A stretch of 64,000 nt of DNA. Origin: Pseudomonas tumuqii (lineage in GTDB: Bacteria; Pseudomonadota; Gammaproteobacteria; Pseudomonadales; Pseudomonadaceae). This document shows positions 16,915 through 25,988 of this stretch, one piece after another. Position numbers and translations under genes: made by a program. Location: positions 1 to 64,000 of the forward strand of contig NZ_JAAOJA010000006.1 in assembly GCF_013184545.1 (NCBI RefSeq). The letters run 5' to 3'. Under the pieces are notes generated by a model, which saw only the letters and a list, made by a program, of their open reading frames with translations, had not been told where the DNA came from and ran no database searches. Each line of letters opens with the position of its first letter. Within the stretch, counting starts at the first letter, position 1.

Positions 16915-18015
16915 ATGAAGCGTCGTCAAATTCTCGCAGCTGCGGGTGTAGGCCTTGCAGCAACCGCATTGGCCGGTTGCAACAAAGAGGCTGACACTGC
17001 CGCCAAGCCCCAAGAAGGTGCGAGTAGCGAGACTTTCAACTGGAAGATGGTTACGTCCTGGCCGAAGAATTTTCCGGGTGTAGGCGTGGGGGCCGAACGC
17101 TTCGCCAAGCTGGTCGAGCAAATGAGTAATGGCCGCCTGAAGGTCAAGGTGTATGCCGCTGGCGAACTGGTGCCGGCACTGGAAGTGTTCGATGCGGTTT
17201 CCCGTGGCACTGCCGAGATGGGCCATGGTGCGCCTTATTACTGGAAAGGCAAGGTGCCTGCCGCGCAGTTCTTCTGCGCCCTGCCGTTTGGCCCCAACGC
17301 CCAGGAAATGAACGCCTGGTTGCACAGGGGTGGCGGCCTGGAGCTGTGGGAGGAGGTCTACAAACCCTTCGGCGTACTGCCCATGGCCTGTGGCAGCACG
17401 GGCGTGCAGACCGCCGGCTGGTTCAACAAGGAAATCAACAGCGTCGCCGACTTCCAGGGCCTGAAGATGCGTACCCCTGGCCTGGGCGGCGAAGTGCTGA
17501 CCAAGATGGGCGGCACCGTGGTCAATATGCCCGCCGGCGAGATCTTCACTGCCATGCAGACCGGCGCCATCGACGCCACCGAGTGGATCGGCCCGTACAA
17601 CGATCAGGCCCTGGGCTTGCACAAAGCCGCCAAGTATTACTACACCCCGGGCTGGCAGGAGCCGAGCGTGCTGTTTGAGCTGGATATCAACATCAAGGCC
17701 TGGGAAACCCTGCCGGCCGATCTACAAGCCATTGTTCGTGCTGCGGCGCGCGATGTGAACGGCGACATGCTCGACGATTACAACGCCAAGAACATGGAAG
17801 CCATGGAGCAACTCAAGGGCGAGGGCGTGGAAGTACGCCGCCTGCCGGACGACGTGCTGGCCAAACTCAAGGAAGTGGCCGCTGAAGTGGTCGACGCCTC
17901 CGCTGCTGCCGATCCGGCGGCGACCAAGGTGTGGGAGCAGCAGAAGGCGTATCTGCAGCGTCTGTACGACTATGCCGAAAGCAACGAGAAGGACATCTAC
18001 AACATCCGCGGCTGA
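16915..18015 (+). CDS. TRAP transporter solute-binding protein (TakP/DctP type)
   Basis: The protein has 366 residues. MKRRQILAAAGVGLAATALAGC combines a twin-arginine-like start with a lipobox-like LAGC, so export by Tat and lipid anchoring are both possible. The mature part matches TakP-like proteins (WKMVTSWPKNFPG; MRTPGLGGEVL; ATEWIGPYNDQALG). Related proteins bind 2-oxo acids or other monocarboxylates. It is divergent from its membrane subunits and ends in a terminator at 18030-18054. Confidence 0.88.
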   Translation: MKRRQILAAAGVGLAATALAGCNKEADTAAKPQEGASSETFNWKMVTSWPKNFPGVGVGAERFAKLVEQMSNGRLKVKVYAAGELVPALEVFDAVSRGTAEMGHGAPYYWKGKVPAAQFFCALPFGPNAQEMNAWLHRGGGLELWEEVYKPFGVLPMACGSTGVQTAGWFNKEINSVADFQGLKMRTPGLGGEVLTKMGGTVVNMPAGEIFTAMQTGAIDATEWIGPYNDQALGLHKAAKYYYTPGWQEPSVLFELDINIKAWETLPADLQAIVRAAARDVNGDMLDDYNAKNMEAMEQLKGEGVEVRRLPDDVLAKLKEVAAEVVDASAAADPAATKVWEQQKAYLQRLYDYAESNEKDIYNIRG

Positions 18016-18029
18016 TTTCTGGCCAATAA

Positions 18030-18054
18030 AAACGCCGGCCTCGTGCCGGCGTTT
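18030..18054 (+). terminator. terminator after the TRAP binding protein
   Basis: AAACGCCGGC and GCCGGCGTTT form a perfect 10-bp inverted repeat with a 5-nt loop, 15 bp after the stop codon. The T-run is short. Confidence 0.75.
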
Positions 18055-18108
18055 GTGTATCTTGGATTCAGGTTTTTGCAGTGCGGATGGAGCGCCGGCG
18101 ATGGCTCG

Positions 18109-18247
18109 GTAGGATGTGGTTGAGCGTAGCGATACCCATCACAGCCGCGTACGAATCTCCATAAACGCCAGGGCTGACGCTGCTGCCGGGTAGCGGCCAT
18201 GGTGGTGATTTATCGATCGCCGATGGGTATCGCTGCGCTCATCCTAC
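18109..18247. repeat. long imperfect inverted repeat of the GTAGGATG / GATACCCATC family
   Basis: GTAGGATG...GCGATACCCATC at 18109-18140 is mirrored by GATGGGTATCGCTGCG...CATCCTAC at 18222-18247. Related copies occur at 28536-28567 and partly at 47190-47240. It lies between convergent genes and holds no reading frame. Confidence 0.65.
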
Positions 18248-18301
18248 GCGGCCCGCACCATCCTACGGTTAGCCGTCCGCAGGATGGACTGGGGCGCTTG
18301 C

Positions 18302-18703
18302 TCAGCGGCGCGCCGGTACCGGGCGGGTGCGGCCGCTGCCGTCGATGGCGACGAAGACGAACACCGCCTCGGTGACCTTGCGCCATTCGCTGGACAGCGG
18401 GTCGTCGCTCCACACCTCGACCAGCATCTGGATCGAGCTGCGGCCGATCTCGAGTGCCTGGGTGTAAAAGGACAATTGCGCACCAACGGCAACCGGCACC
18501 AGAAAGGCCATGCGATCGATCGCCACCGTTGCCACGCGGCCGCCGGCGACCTTGCTGGCCATGGCGGTACCGGCCAAATCCATTTGCGATACCAGCCAGC
18601 CACCATAGATGTCGCCGAAACCATTGGTTTCGCGGGGTAGCGCGGTGATCTGCAAAGCCAGATCGCCCTGGGGAATCGGGTCATCCTGTTCGAAGTCGTT
18701 CAT
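18302..18703 (-). CDS. acyl-CoA thioesterase, YciA/BACH hotdog family
   Basis: The protein has 133 residues, the usual YciA size. It contains the family's conserved core: NGFGDIYGGWLVSQMD (with the catalytic Asp region), then VATVAIDRMAFLVPV and VEVWSD. YciA-type enzymes hydrolyse a broad range of acyl-CoAs in the cytoplasm. The gene is single, with the pst promoter region upstream. Confidence 0.82.
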   Translation of the reverse strand: MNDFEQDDPIPQGDLALQITALPRETNGFGDIYGGWLVSQMDLAGTAMASKVAGGRVATVAIDRMAFLVPVAVGAQLSFYTQALEIGRSSIQMLVEVWSDDPLSSEWRKVTEAVFVFVAIDGSGRTRPVPARR

Positions 18704-18805
18704 CTCGATTACGGCTCGCGGCGCGGTTGTTGTTATGGGTCCGCCATGGCTGCTTTCAACAGCCTGCAGGCCCGCTAGGGTGCGGGTTTGATGAGTATAC
18801 CGACT

Positions 18806-18860
18806 GAGCGCTTGTGAACATACTCTCGCCTTGCCGCGAGCGCCTGAAGGCGGTCGGTAT
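18806..18860. repeat. GCTTGTGAA-type intergenic repeat
   Basis: The run GACTGAGCGCTTGTGAACAT, then ACTCTCGCCTTG and a GCGCCTGAAGGCG hairpin, is nearly the same as at 27377-27430. This copy lacks the closing TTTTCACAAGC arm seen there. Confidence 0.55.
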
Positions 18861-18895
18861 GCCCGGTGCCGGCAAAGTGCCCAGTGTTCATCTAA

Positions 18896-18913
18896 CTGTC
18901 ACATTGATTTCAT
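18896..18913 (+). promoter_or_regulatory. Pho box upstream of pstS
   Basis: CTGTCAC-ATTG-ATTTCAT matches the PhoB direct repeat of two 7-bp half sites 4 bp apart; the second half is weaker. It lies 71 bp before the pstS start, a normal position for PhoB activation under phosphate starvation. Confidence 0.7.
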
Positions 18914-18983
18914 AGATTGGTCACAGGGGCTGCAGATACTTGGGCTCGTTCAATCCAACACTAAATTCTGCTAGGAGCAAGGC

Positions 18984-19952
18984 ATGAAACTTAAGCGTTT
19001 GATGGCGGCCATGACTTTCGTCGCCGCTGGCGTCGCCACCGCCACTGCGGTCGCTGCTATCGACCCGGCTCTGCCGACCTATGAAAAGACTTCCGGTGTG
19101 TCGGGCAACCTGTCCAGCGTCGGTTCCGACTCGCTGGCCAACCTGATGACCCTGTGGGCGGAAGAGTTCAAGAAGAACTACCCGAACGTCAACATCCAGA
19201 TCCAGGCCGCCGGTTCCTCCACCGCGCCACCGGCGATGACCGAAGGCACCGCCAACATGGGGCCGATGAGCCGCGCCATGAAGGACAGCGAAATCCAGGC
19301 CTTCGAGCAGAAGTATGGCTACAAGCCGACTGCCGTTCCGGTGGCCATCGATGCCCTGGCGGTATTCGTGCACAAGGACAACCCGATCAAGAGCCTGTCG
19401 ATCGAGCAGGTCGACGCGATCTTCTCCAGCACCCGCCTGTGCGGTGGCGCCAGCGACATCAAGACCTGGGGCGACGTGGGCCTGACCGGCGAGTGGGCAG
19501 CCAAGCCGCTGCAGCTGTTCGGTCGTAACTCGGTATCCGGCACCTACGGCTACTTCAAGGAAGAAGCCCTGTGCAAAGGCGACTACAAGGCTAACGTCAA
19601 TGAGCAGCCGGGTTCGGCCTCCGTGGTGCAGTCGATCTCCAGCACCCTGAATGCCATCGGTTACTCGGGCATTGGCTACAAGACCTCCAGCGTCAAGGCT
19701 GTAGCACTGTCCAAGAAAGGCGGCGAAGCCTTTGAAGCCAACGAAGAAAACGCCCTGGCTGGCAAGTTCCCGCTGGCCCGCTTCTTCTACGTGTATGTCA
19801 ACAAGGCGCCGAACAAGGCCCTGAGTCCGCTGGACGCCGAGTTCGTCAAGCTGGTGCTGTCCAAGCAAGGCCAGGAAGTGGTGGTCAAGGATGGCTACAT
19901 CCCGCTGCCGAGCAAAGTGGTCGAGAAGACCATGAAGGAACTGGGTCTGTAA
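18984..19952 (+). CDS. pstS: phosphate ABC transporter, periplasmic binding protein
   Basis: The protein has 322 residues. It is preceded by AGGAG and has a signal peptide to about residue 25 (VAA). The mature protein includes the Pseudomonas-type phosphate-binding loops ([32 protein letters not shown]). It captures inorganic phosphate for PstC/PstA/PstB. It is the first gene of the pst cluster, with a Pho box upstream and a stable hairpin after the stop that probably raises pstS transcript over the downstream genes. Confidence 0.95.
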   Translation: MKLKRLMAAMTFVAAGVATATAVAAIDPALPTYEKTSGVSGNLSSVGSDSLANLMTLWAEEFKKNYPNVNIQIQAAGSSTAPPAMTEGTANMGPMSRAMKDSEIQAFEQKYGYKPTAVPVAIDALAVFVHKDNPIKSLSIEQVDAIFSSTRLCGGASDIKTWGDVGLTGEWAAKPLQLFGRNSVSGTYGYFKEEALCKGDYKANVNEQPGSASVVQSISSTLNAIGYSGIGYKTSSVKAVALSKKGGEAFEANEENALAGKFPLARFFYVYVNKAPNKALSPLDAEFVKLVLSKQGQEVVVKDGYIPLPSKVVEKTMKELGL

Positions 19953-19991
19953 GCACCTGGCCCTACTGGCAGGGACGCCAGCCTTGTAGCC

Positions 19992-20021
19992 GCGCCCGCC
20001 TCTCGGATAGAGAGGTGGGCG
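19992..20021 (+). terminator. hairpin between pstS and pstC (attenuator-like)
   Basis: GCGCCCGCCTCTC pairs with GAGAGGTGGGCG around a 5-nt loop, 39 bp after the pstS stop and just before the pstC Pho box. No long T-run follows, so it may be partial termination or 3'-end protection. Confidence 0.5.
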
Positions 20022-20037
20022 TCGCTTTGTCAGCTCG

Positions 20038-20055
20038 CTGTAACTTTTCTGTCAC
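20038..20055 (+). promoter_or_regulatory. Pho box upstream of pstC
   Basis: CTGTAAC-TTTT-CTGTCAC is a near-perfect PhoB site (two 7-bp repeats, 4-bp spacer). It gives pstC-pstA-pstB-phoU a PhoB-dependent promoter separate from that of pstS. Confidence 0.85.
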
Positions 20056-20133
20056 ATAAGCTGGCTAGATTATTCAGCCTGTGCCACGAATGAAATTACG
20101 GCGCGCTCATGGCCGCGCAGAGATGCCCTTACT

Positions 20134-22419
20134 ATGAATGACCTGGCTCGTGAAACCGTGACTGCCTCGCCCAAATCCCTGAGGCTGGATTTCAATACCC
20201 CGGCCTTGCTGCGCAAGCGGCGCATGCGTGCGCTGAAAGATCACCTGGCCCGCTGGTGTGTTTCCATTGGCGGCCTGGCGGTGCTTGGCGCCATCACCCT
20301 GATCTTCTTCTACCTGGCCTACATCGTCTTGCCGATATTCCAGGGTGCTGACCTCGATACGCGCGAGCCGGTGCAGCCGGCCTGGTTGGCGGAGGCCGGC
20401 CAGCCGTTGTTGTTGGCGGTGGAAGAGCAGAATCAGGTGGCCATGCGCCTCGATGAGCGTGGTCAGGTACAGTTCTTCGATGCCAAGAGCATGGCCGCGC
20501 TGAGCACCATCGACCTGCCGTTGCCGGCCGACAGCCAGATCGTTGCGGTTGCCCAGGATCAGCCGGGCAGCAATCGCGTGGCCCTGGGCCTGTCCAACGG
20601 CCAGGTGCTGGTGTTCGAACATGCCTACCCGGTCAGTTACCCGAACGACGTGAAAACCATTACGCCGCGGATCGACTACCCGTTCGGTGAAGCCGCGATC
20701 AGTCTCGACGAGCAGGGCCGCGCGCTGGACCACGTCGGCGTCAGCCTGAACGGCGGCACCTTGTTGCTGACGGCCTCCACCGGTACCGATCTGCATGTGC
20801 TGAGCCTCGGCCGCGAAGAAAACCTGATGACCGGTGAGGTGACCCTCAGCGAAGATCGCATCGCCCTGGCGCAGATCGCCGAGCCGATCAAGGCCTTGAT
20901 CATCGACCCGCGTCATCAGTGGCTGTATGTGATCAATGGTCGCGCCACGGCGGACGTCTTCAGCCTGCGTACCCGGGAGCTGAATGGTCGCTACAAGCTG
21001 CTCAGCGATGGCACCACCGACGTCACCAATGCGACTGCGCTGCTCGGTGGTATCTCGCTGATGATCGGCGACAGCAAGGGTGCCATCCAGCAGTGGTTCA
21101 TGGTCCGCGACGAGGACGGCAAGCAGTACCTGAAGTCGATCCGCCGCTTCCAGATGGGCGACAGCGCCATCACCCAGATTCTCCCGGAGGAGCGGCGCAA
21201 GGGGTTCATGGCGCTGGATGCCAACGGCGACCTGGGTATCTTCCACAGCACCGCCCACCGCACCCTGCTGGTCGAGCCGGTGGCCGCAGGCGCGGCCCTG
21301 GCCGGCTTGTCGCCGCGCGCCGACCGTGTGCTGGTCGAGTCGCAAGGGCAACTGCAGCGCCTGTTGATCGACAACCCGCACCCGGAAGTCTCCTGGAGTT
21401 CGCTGTGGGGCAAGGTCTGGTACGAAAACTACGACGAGGCCGACTATGTCTGGCAGTCGACCTCCGCCAGCACCGACAACGAACCCAAGCTGAGTCTCGC
21501 GCCGCTGGCGTTCGGCACCCTGAAGGCCGCGTTCTACGCGATGCTGCTGGCGGCGCCGCTGGCGATTGCCGCAGCCATCTACACCGCCTACTTCATGGCC
21601 CCGGCCATGCGCGGCAAGATCAAGCCGGTGATCGAACTGATGGAAGCGCTGCCGACGGTGATCCTCGGCTTCTTCGCCGGCCTGTTCCTTGCGCCCTATG
21701 TCGAGGGCCATCTACCCGGCATCTTCAGTCTGTTGATCTTCACCCCGATCGGCATCCTCCTGGCCGGTTTCGCCTGGAGCCGCCTGCCCGAGTCGGTCCG
21801 CTTGCTGGTGCCGGATGGCTGGGAAGCGGCGCTGCTGATCCCGGTGATCCTGCTGATCGGCATCGTCTCGCTGAGCATGAGCGGCCACCTGGAAGTCTGG
21901 CTGTTCGAGGGCAACATGCGCAGCTGGCTGAGCAATGACCTGGGCATCCCGTTCGACCAGCGCAACGCCCTGGTGGTCGGCCTGGCCATGGGCTTCGCGG
22001 TGATCCCGACGATCTACTCGATTGCCGAAGACGCCGTGTTCAGCGTGCCGAAAAGCCTGACCTTCGGTTCTCTGGCCCTCGGTGCGACGCCCTGGCAGAC
22101 CCTGACGCGGGTGGTCATCCTCACCGCCAGCCCGGGTATTTTCTCGGCGGTGATGATCGGCATGGGCCGCGCGGTCGGCGAAACCATGATCGTGCTGATG
22201 GCCACCGGCAACACCGCGATCATGGACATGAACATCTTCGAGGGCCTGCGCACCCTGGCCGCCAACGTGGCGGTGGAAATGCCCGAATCGGCGGTAGGCG
22301 GCACGCATTACCGCGTGCTGTTCCTCTCGGCGCTGGTGCTGCTGTCCTTCACCTTCGTCATGAACACGCTCGCGGAACTGGTGCGCCAGCGTCTGCGCGT
22401 CAAGTACGCGTCGCTCTAA
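20134..22419 (+). CDS. pstC: phosphate ABC transporter permease PstC (long form)
   Basis: The protein has 761 residues, against about 320 in E. coli. After a first membrane segment (about 47-68) comes an extra domain of about 390 residues with repeated beta-strand blades (VQFFDAKSMAAL, NGQVLVF, TDLHVLSLG), suggestive of a beta-propeller. The C-terminal 280 residues are the true permease, including the EAA-type loop (FGSLALGATPWQTLTRVVI). With PstA it forms the phosphate channel energised by PstB. The long form is common in Pseudomonas; the role of the insert is not established. Confidence 0.93.
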   Translation: MNDLARETVTASPKSLRLDFNTPALLRKRRMRALKDHLARWCVSIGGLAVLGAITLIFFYLAYIVLPIFQGADLDTREPVQPAWLAEAGQPLLLAVEEQNQVAMRLDERGQVQFFDAKSMAALSTIDLPLPADSQIVAVAQDQPGSNRVALGLSNGQVLVFEHAYPVSYPNDVKTITPRIDYPFGEAAISLDEQGRALDHVGVSLNGGTLLLTASTGTDLHVLSLGREENLMTGEVTLSEDRIALAQIAEPIKALIIDPRHQWLYVINGRATADVFSLRTRELNGRYKLLSDGTTDVTNATALLGGISLMIGDSKGAIQQWFMVRDEDGKQYLKSIRRFQMGDSAITQILPEERRKGFMALDANGDLGIFHSTAHRTLLVEPVAAGAALAGLSPRADRVLVESQGQLQRLLIDNPHPEVSWSSLWGKVWYENYDEADYVWQSTSASTDNEPKLSLAPLAFGTLKAAFYAMLLAAPLAIAAAIYTAYFMAPAMRGKIKPVIELMEALPTVILGFFAGLFLAPYVEGHLPGIFSLLIFTPIGILLAGFAWSRLPESVRLLVPDGWEAALLIPVILLIGIVSLSMSGHLEVWLFEGNMRSWLSNDLGIPFDQRNALVVGLAMGFAVIPTIYSIAEDAVFSVPKSLTFGSLALGATPWQTLTRVVILTASPGIFSAVMIGMGRAVGETMIVLMATGNTAIMDMNIFEGLRTLAANVAVEMPESAVGGTHYRVLFLSALVLLSFTFVMNTLAELVRQRLRVKYASL

Positions 22420-22434
22420 GGCTTTGGAAGGTAT

Positions 22435-24111
22435 ATGTCCGTGAAAAAGAATTCCGTAAAAGCCTGGGTCAAAAGCGGTTCGCCGTGGATCTGGATGAAC
22501 GCCGGCGCGGTGTCCATCGCCGTGATCATGACCCTGGGCCTGCTCGCCGTGATCGCCACCCGTGGTCTCGGCCACTTCTGGCCGGCCGACATCGTCGAGG
22601 CCGACTATCAGGTGCCTGGCCAGGAAATGAAGGTGATGGCCGGCGAGATCACCCAGATCGAAGAAATTCCACGCGCGCGCCTGGCGGCGTCCGGCTTGCC
22701 GGTGGCAGCCGAAGGCGGCGAGTTCATGACTCGCGAACTGTTCAAGGTGGGCAACCGCGATCTGTACGGCGCCGACTTCAACTGGGTGGTGGGCGAGTGG
22801 CTGAGCAATCAGCGCACCCCGCAAACCCTCACGGCATTCGAGCGCCGCGAATGGGGCAACCTCTACGGCTACCTGGTCAACGTCAAGGAAAACGGCCAGC
22901 TGGTCGCCGAGGGCGATGCGGCCTGGACTGCCCTGCAAGAGCGTCTGGCGCGGGTCGACGAGCTGCATGCGCAGGTGGTGCGCCTGGAAAAGAAAGACAT
23001 CGGCCGGATCAATGCCGGGCTCGAGCGCATTCGCCTGCAAACCCGTAAGCTGGAGCTGCAGGGCAAGCTGGATGCACAGGCCCAGGCCGATCTGGATATG
23101 GATCGGGCGCAGTGGGATGCCGAGTACAAGGTGCTGGAAACCCAGCTGGTGGCGCTCTACGCGGCCTTCAATCGTGACAGCGCCATGGTGCGTACCGCCG
23201 ATGGTCGCGAGGTCGAGCTGAGCCTGGGCAAGGTGGTGCGGGCCTATCAGCCGAACGCCATGTCCAGCCTCGGCAAGCTGCAATTCTACGGCGCCAAGCT
23301 GTGGGAGTTCGTCAGCGACGACCCGCGCGAGGCCAACACCGAGGGCGGCATCTTCCCGGCGATCTTCGGCACGGTGATGATGACCCTGATCATGGCGGTG
23401 ATCGTCACCCCATTCGGCGTGGTGGCGGCCATCTACCTGCGCGAGTACGCCAAGCAGGGCCCGCTGACCCGGGTGATCCGCATCGCGGTGAACAATCTGG
23501 CCGGCGTACCGGCCATCGTCTACGGGGTGTTCGGCCTGGGCTTCTTCGTCTATGTGCTAGGTGGTTCGATCGACCGGCTGTTCTTCCCCGAGTCCGCCCC
23601 GGCGCCGACCTTCGGTACGCCGGGCCTGCTGTGGGCCTCGCTGACCCTGGCGCTGCTCGCCGTGCCGGTGGTGATCGTCGCCACCGAGGAAGGCCTGGCG
23701 CGGATTCCGCGGGCGTTGCGCGAAGGCTCGCTGGCGCTCGGCGCGACCAAGATCGAGACCCTCTGGCGCGTGGTGCTGCCGATGGCCAGCCCGGCGATGA
23801 TGACCGGCCTGATCCTCGCCGTGGCGCGTGCCGCCGGCGAGGTGGCGCCGCTGATGCTGGTCGGCGTGGTCAAGCTGGCGCCGAGCCTGCCGCTGGACGG
23901 CAACTACCCGTACCTGCACCTGGACCAGAAGATCATGCACCTGGGCTTCCACATCTACGACGTCGGCTTCCAGAGCCCCAACGTCGAGGCCGCGCGGCCG
24001 CTGGTCTACGCCACGGCATTGCTGCTGGTGCTGGTGATCGCGATTCTGAACCTCACCGCGGTGTTCATGCGTAACCGCCTGCGTGAGAAGTACAAGGCGC
24101 TGGATCACTAA
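22435..24111 (+). CDS. pstA: phosphate ABC transporter permease PstA (long form)
   Basis: The protein has 558 residues, against about 296 in E. coli. A first membrane segment (about 20-43) is followed by a DUF3333-type insert with a coiled coil (about 160-255). The permease core has the loop EGSLALGATKIETLWRVVLP. It pairs with PstC in the inner membrane. The gene starts 15 bp after pstC. Both permeases carry inserts after the first helix, so these may meet in the assembled transporter (inference). Confidence 0.93.
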   Translation: MSVKKNSVKAWVKSGSPWIWMNAGAVSIAVIMTLGLLAVIATRGLGHFWPADIVEADYQVPGQEMKVMAGEITQIEEIPRARLAASGLPVAAEGGEFMTRELFKVGNRDLYGADFNWVVGEWLSNQRTPQTLTAFERREWGNLYGYLVNVKENGQLVAEGDAAWTALQERLARVDELHAQVVRLEKKDIGRINAGLERIRLQTRKLELQGKLDAQAQADLDMDRAQWDAEYKVLETQLVALYAAFNRDSAMVRTADGREVELSLGKVVRAYQPNAMSSLGKLQFYGAKLWEFVSDDPREANTEGGIFPAIFGTVMMTLIMAVIVTPFGVVAAIYLREYAKQGPLTRVIRIAVNNLAGVPAIVYGVFGLGFFVYVLGGSIDRLFFPESAPAPTFGTPGLLWASLTLALLAVPVVIVATEEGLARIPRALREGSLALGATKIETLWRVVLPMASPAMMTGLILAVARAAGEVAPLMLVGVVKLAPSLPLDGNYPYLHLDQKIMHLGFHIYDVGFQSPNVEAARPLVYATALLLVLVIAILNLTAVFMRNRLREKYKALDH

Positions 24112-24120
24112 TGTATTTTG

Positions 24121-24143
24121 TCCTCTGCCTGTAAGGCAGGGGA
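24121..24143 (+). other. hairpin between pstA and pstB
   Basis: TCCTCTGCC pairs with GGCAGGGGA around TGTAA. It sits 10 bp after the pstA stop and may stabilise or attenuate the transcript; there is no T-run. Confidence 0.4.
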
Positions 24144-24176
24144 TGATCAACGAATTGTTAGCGTAGGGAGCATCCC

Positions 24177-25010
24177 ATGCAGCACCAAGCACACACACAC
24201 GGCATCGACATCACGGCCCTGGGCCGGGACAAGCAGAGCCTCGACCTGGCCGGGGAAACCGTGGCGATTCAGGTGCCGGGTCTGAACCTGTACTATGGCG
24301 ACAAGCAGGCGCTGTTCGACGTCAAGCTGAACATCCCCAAGCAGCGCGTCACCGCGTTCATCGGCCCGTCCGGTTGCGGCAAGTCGACCCTGCTGCGCAC
24401 CTTCAACCGGATGAACGATCTGGTCGACGGTTGCCGCGTCGAGGGTGAAATCAACCTCGACGGGCGCAACATCTACCGCAAGGGCGAAGACGTCGCCGAG
24501 CTGCGCCGCCGGGTCGGCATGGTGTTCCAGAAGCCCAACCCCTTCCCCAAGAGCATCTACGAGAACGTGGTCTATGGCCTGCGCATCCAGGGCATCAACC
24601 AGAAGCGCGTACTCGACGAAGCGGTGGAGTGGGGCCTGAAAAGCGCGGCGCTGTGGGACGAGGTCAAGGACCGCCTGCATGAGTCGGCCCTCGGCCTGTC
24701 CGGCGGACAGCAGCAGCGCCTGGTGATCGCCCGTACCGTGGCGGTGCAGCCGGAAGTGTTGCTGCTCGACGAACCCTGCTCGGCGCTGGATCCGATCTCC
24801 ACCCTCAAGGTCGAAGAGCTGATCTACGAACTGAAATCCAAGTACACCATCGTCATCGTCACCCACAACATGCAGCAGGCGGCGCGGGTGTCGGATTACA
24901 CCGCCTTCATGTACATGGGCAAACTGATCGAGTTCGGTGACACCGATACGCTGTTCACCAACCCGGAGATGAAGCAGACCGAAGACTACATCACCGGCCG
25001 TTATGGTTGA
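24177..25010 (+). CDS. pstB: phosphate ABC transporter ATP-binding protein
   Basis: The protein has 277 residues. Walker [10 protein letters not shown] begins at residue 63, the signature is LSGGQQQR and Walker B is [12 protein letters not shown]. It ends in the PstB-typical stretch [13 protein letters not shown]. It hydrolyses ATP to drive phosphate import through PstC/PstA. The N-terminal extension of about 35 residues is usual for Pseudomonas PstB. The gene lies in the pst operon, before phoU. Confidence 0.96.
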   Translation: MQHQAHTHGIDITALGRDKQSLDLAGETVAIQVPGLNLYYGDKQALFDVKLNIPKQRVTAFIGPSGCGKSTLLRTFNRMNDLVDGCRVEGEINLDGRNIYRKGEDVAELRRRVGMVFQKPNPFPKSIYENVVYGLRIQGINQKRVLDEAVEWGLKSAALWDEVKDRLHESALGLSGGQQQRLVIARTVAVQPEVLLLDEPCSALDPISTLKVEELIYELKSKYTIVIVTHNMQQAARVSDYTAFMYMGKLIEFGDTDTLFTNPEMKQTEDYITGRYG

Positions 25011-25019
25011 GTTGACCCC

Positions 25020-25078
25020 GTAGGGTGCGCTGCGCGCACCAGCTGCAGCTGCCCTGTGGTGCGCACGGCGCACCCTAC
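25020..25078. repeat. palindromic repeat between pstB and phoU
   Basis: GTAGGGTGCGC and GCGCACCCTAC close an imperfect palindrome, with TGCGCGCACC and GGTGCGCA inside. It resembles the GTAGGGTG repeats at 33211-33333 and could form an mRNA hairpin separating pstB from phoU. Confidence 0.65.
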
Positions 25079-25103
25079 CCGGACTTTCGCGGAGCGAACC
25101 CCC

Positions 25104-25835
25104 ATGATCAACAAAGACAACCTCACCCAGCACATCTCCCAGCAGTTCAACGCCGAACTGGAAGACGTGCGCAGCCATCTGCTGGCCATGGGCGGGCTGG
25201 TCGAGAAGCAGGTCAACGACGCGGTGACCGCGCTGATCGACGCCGACTCGGGCCTGGCTCAGCAAGTGCGCGAGATCGACGACCAGATCAACCAGATGGA
25301 ACGCAACATCGACGAGGAATGCGTGCGCATCCTCGCCCGCCGTCAGCCGGCGGCTTCCGACCTGCGCCTGATCATCAGCATCTCCAAGTCGGTGATCGAC
25401 CTCGAGCGCATCGGCGACGAAGCGACCAAGATCGCCAAGCGCGCCATCCTCCTCTGCGAGGAAGGCGAAGCGCCGCGCGGCTATGTGGAAGTGCGGCATA
25501 TTGGCGACCAGGTGCGCAAGATGGTGCAGGAGGCGCTGGACGCCTTCGCCCGCTTCGATGCCGAACTGGCCCTGTCGGTGGCGCAGTACGACAAGACCGT
25601 CGACCGCGAATACAAGACCGCCCTGCGCGAGCTGGTCACCTACATGATGGAAGACCCGCGTTCGATCTCGCGGGTGCTCAACATCATCTGGGCCCTGCGC
25701 TCGCTGGAGCGCATCGGCGACCACGCGCGCAATATCGCCGAACTGGTGATCTACCTGGTGCGTGGCACCGACGTCAAGCACATGGGCCTGACCCGCATGA
25801 AGGAAGAAGTAGAAGGCATCGGCAAGGACCGTTGA
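25104..25835 (+). CDS. phoU: phosphate signalling regulator PhoU
   Basis: The protein has 243 residues; the ATG at 25104 gives the standard N-terminus MINKDNLTQHISQQFNAELE. It carries two three-helix PhoU repeats with metal-binding acidic motifs (DLERIGDEATKIAKRA; SLERIGDHARNIAELV). It conveys Pst transporter status to PhoR to silence PhoB when phosphate is plentiful. Last gene of the pst operon, separated from pstB by a palindromic repeat. Confidence 0.95.
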   Translation: MINKDNLTQHISQQFNAELEDVRSHLLAMGGLVEKQVNDAVTALIDADSGLAQQVREIDDQINQMERNIDEECVRILARRQPAASDLRLIISISKSVIDLERIGDEATKIAKRAILLCEEGEAPRGYVEVRHIGDQVRKMVQEALDAFARFDAELALSVAQYDKTVDREYKTALRELVTYMMEDPRSISRVLNIIWALRSLERIGDHARNIAELVIYLVRGTDVKHMGLTRMKEEVEGIGKDR

Positions 25836-25899
25836 GTGCCGCGCCTGCGAACCTGATGCAGCAGGGCCCTGGCGCCCTGGGGCGGCAAGGCTGACCGGC

Positions 25900-25935
25900 C
25901 AAGCCTAAAATGGCCAACAGCCACTTTAGGGTTGG
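25900..25935. other. imperfect hairpin between phoU and the response regulator
   Basis: CCTAAAATGGC at 25904-25914 pairs with GCCACTTTAGG at 25920-25930, with one mismatch, and flanking CCAA/TTGG extends the stem. It could end the phoU transcript, although no T-run follows. Confidence 0.4.
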
Positions 25936-25988
25936 CCTTTGGCCATTCGCCGCGCTTATGCTTGGGGCCATTCGAACAGGAGTGGCCG

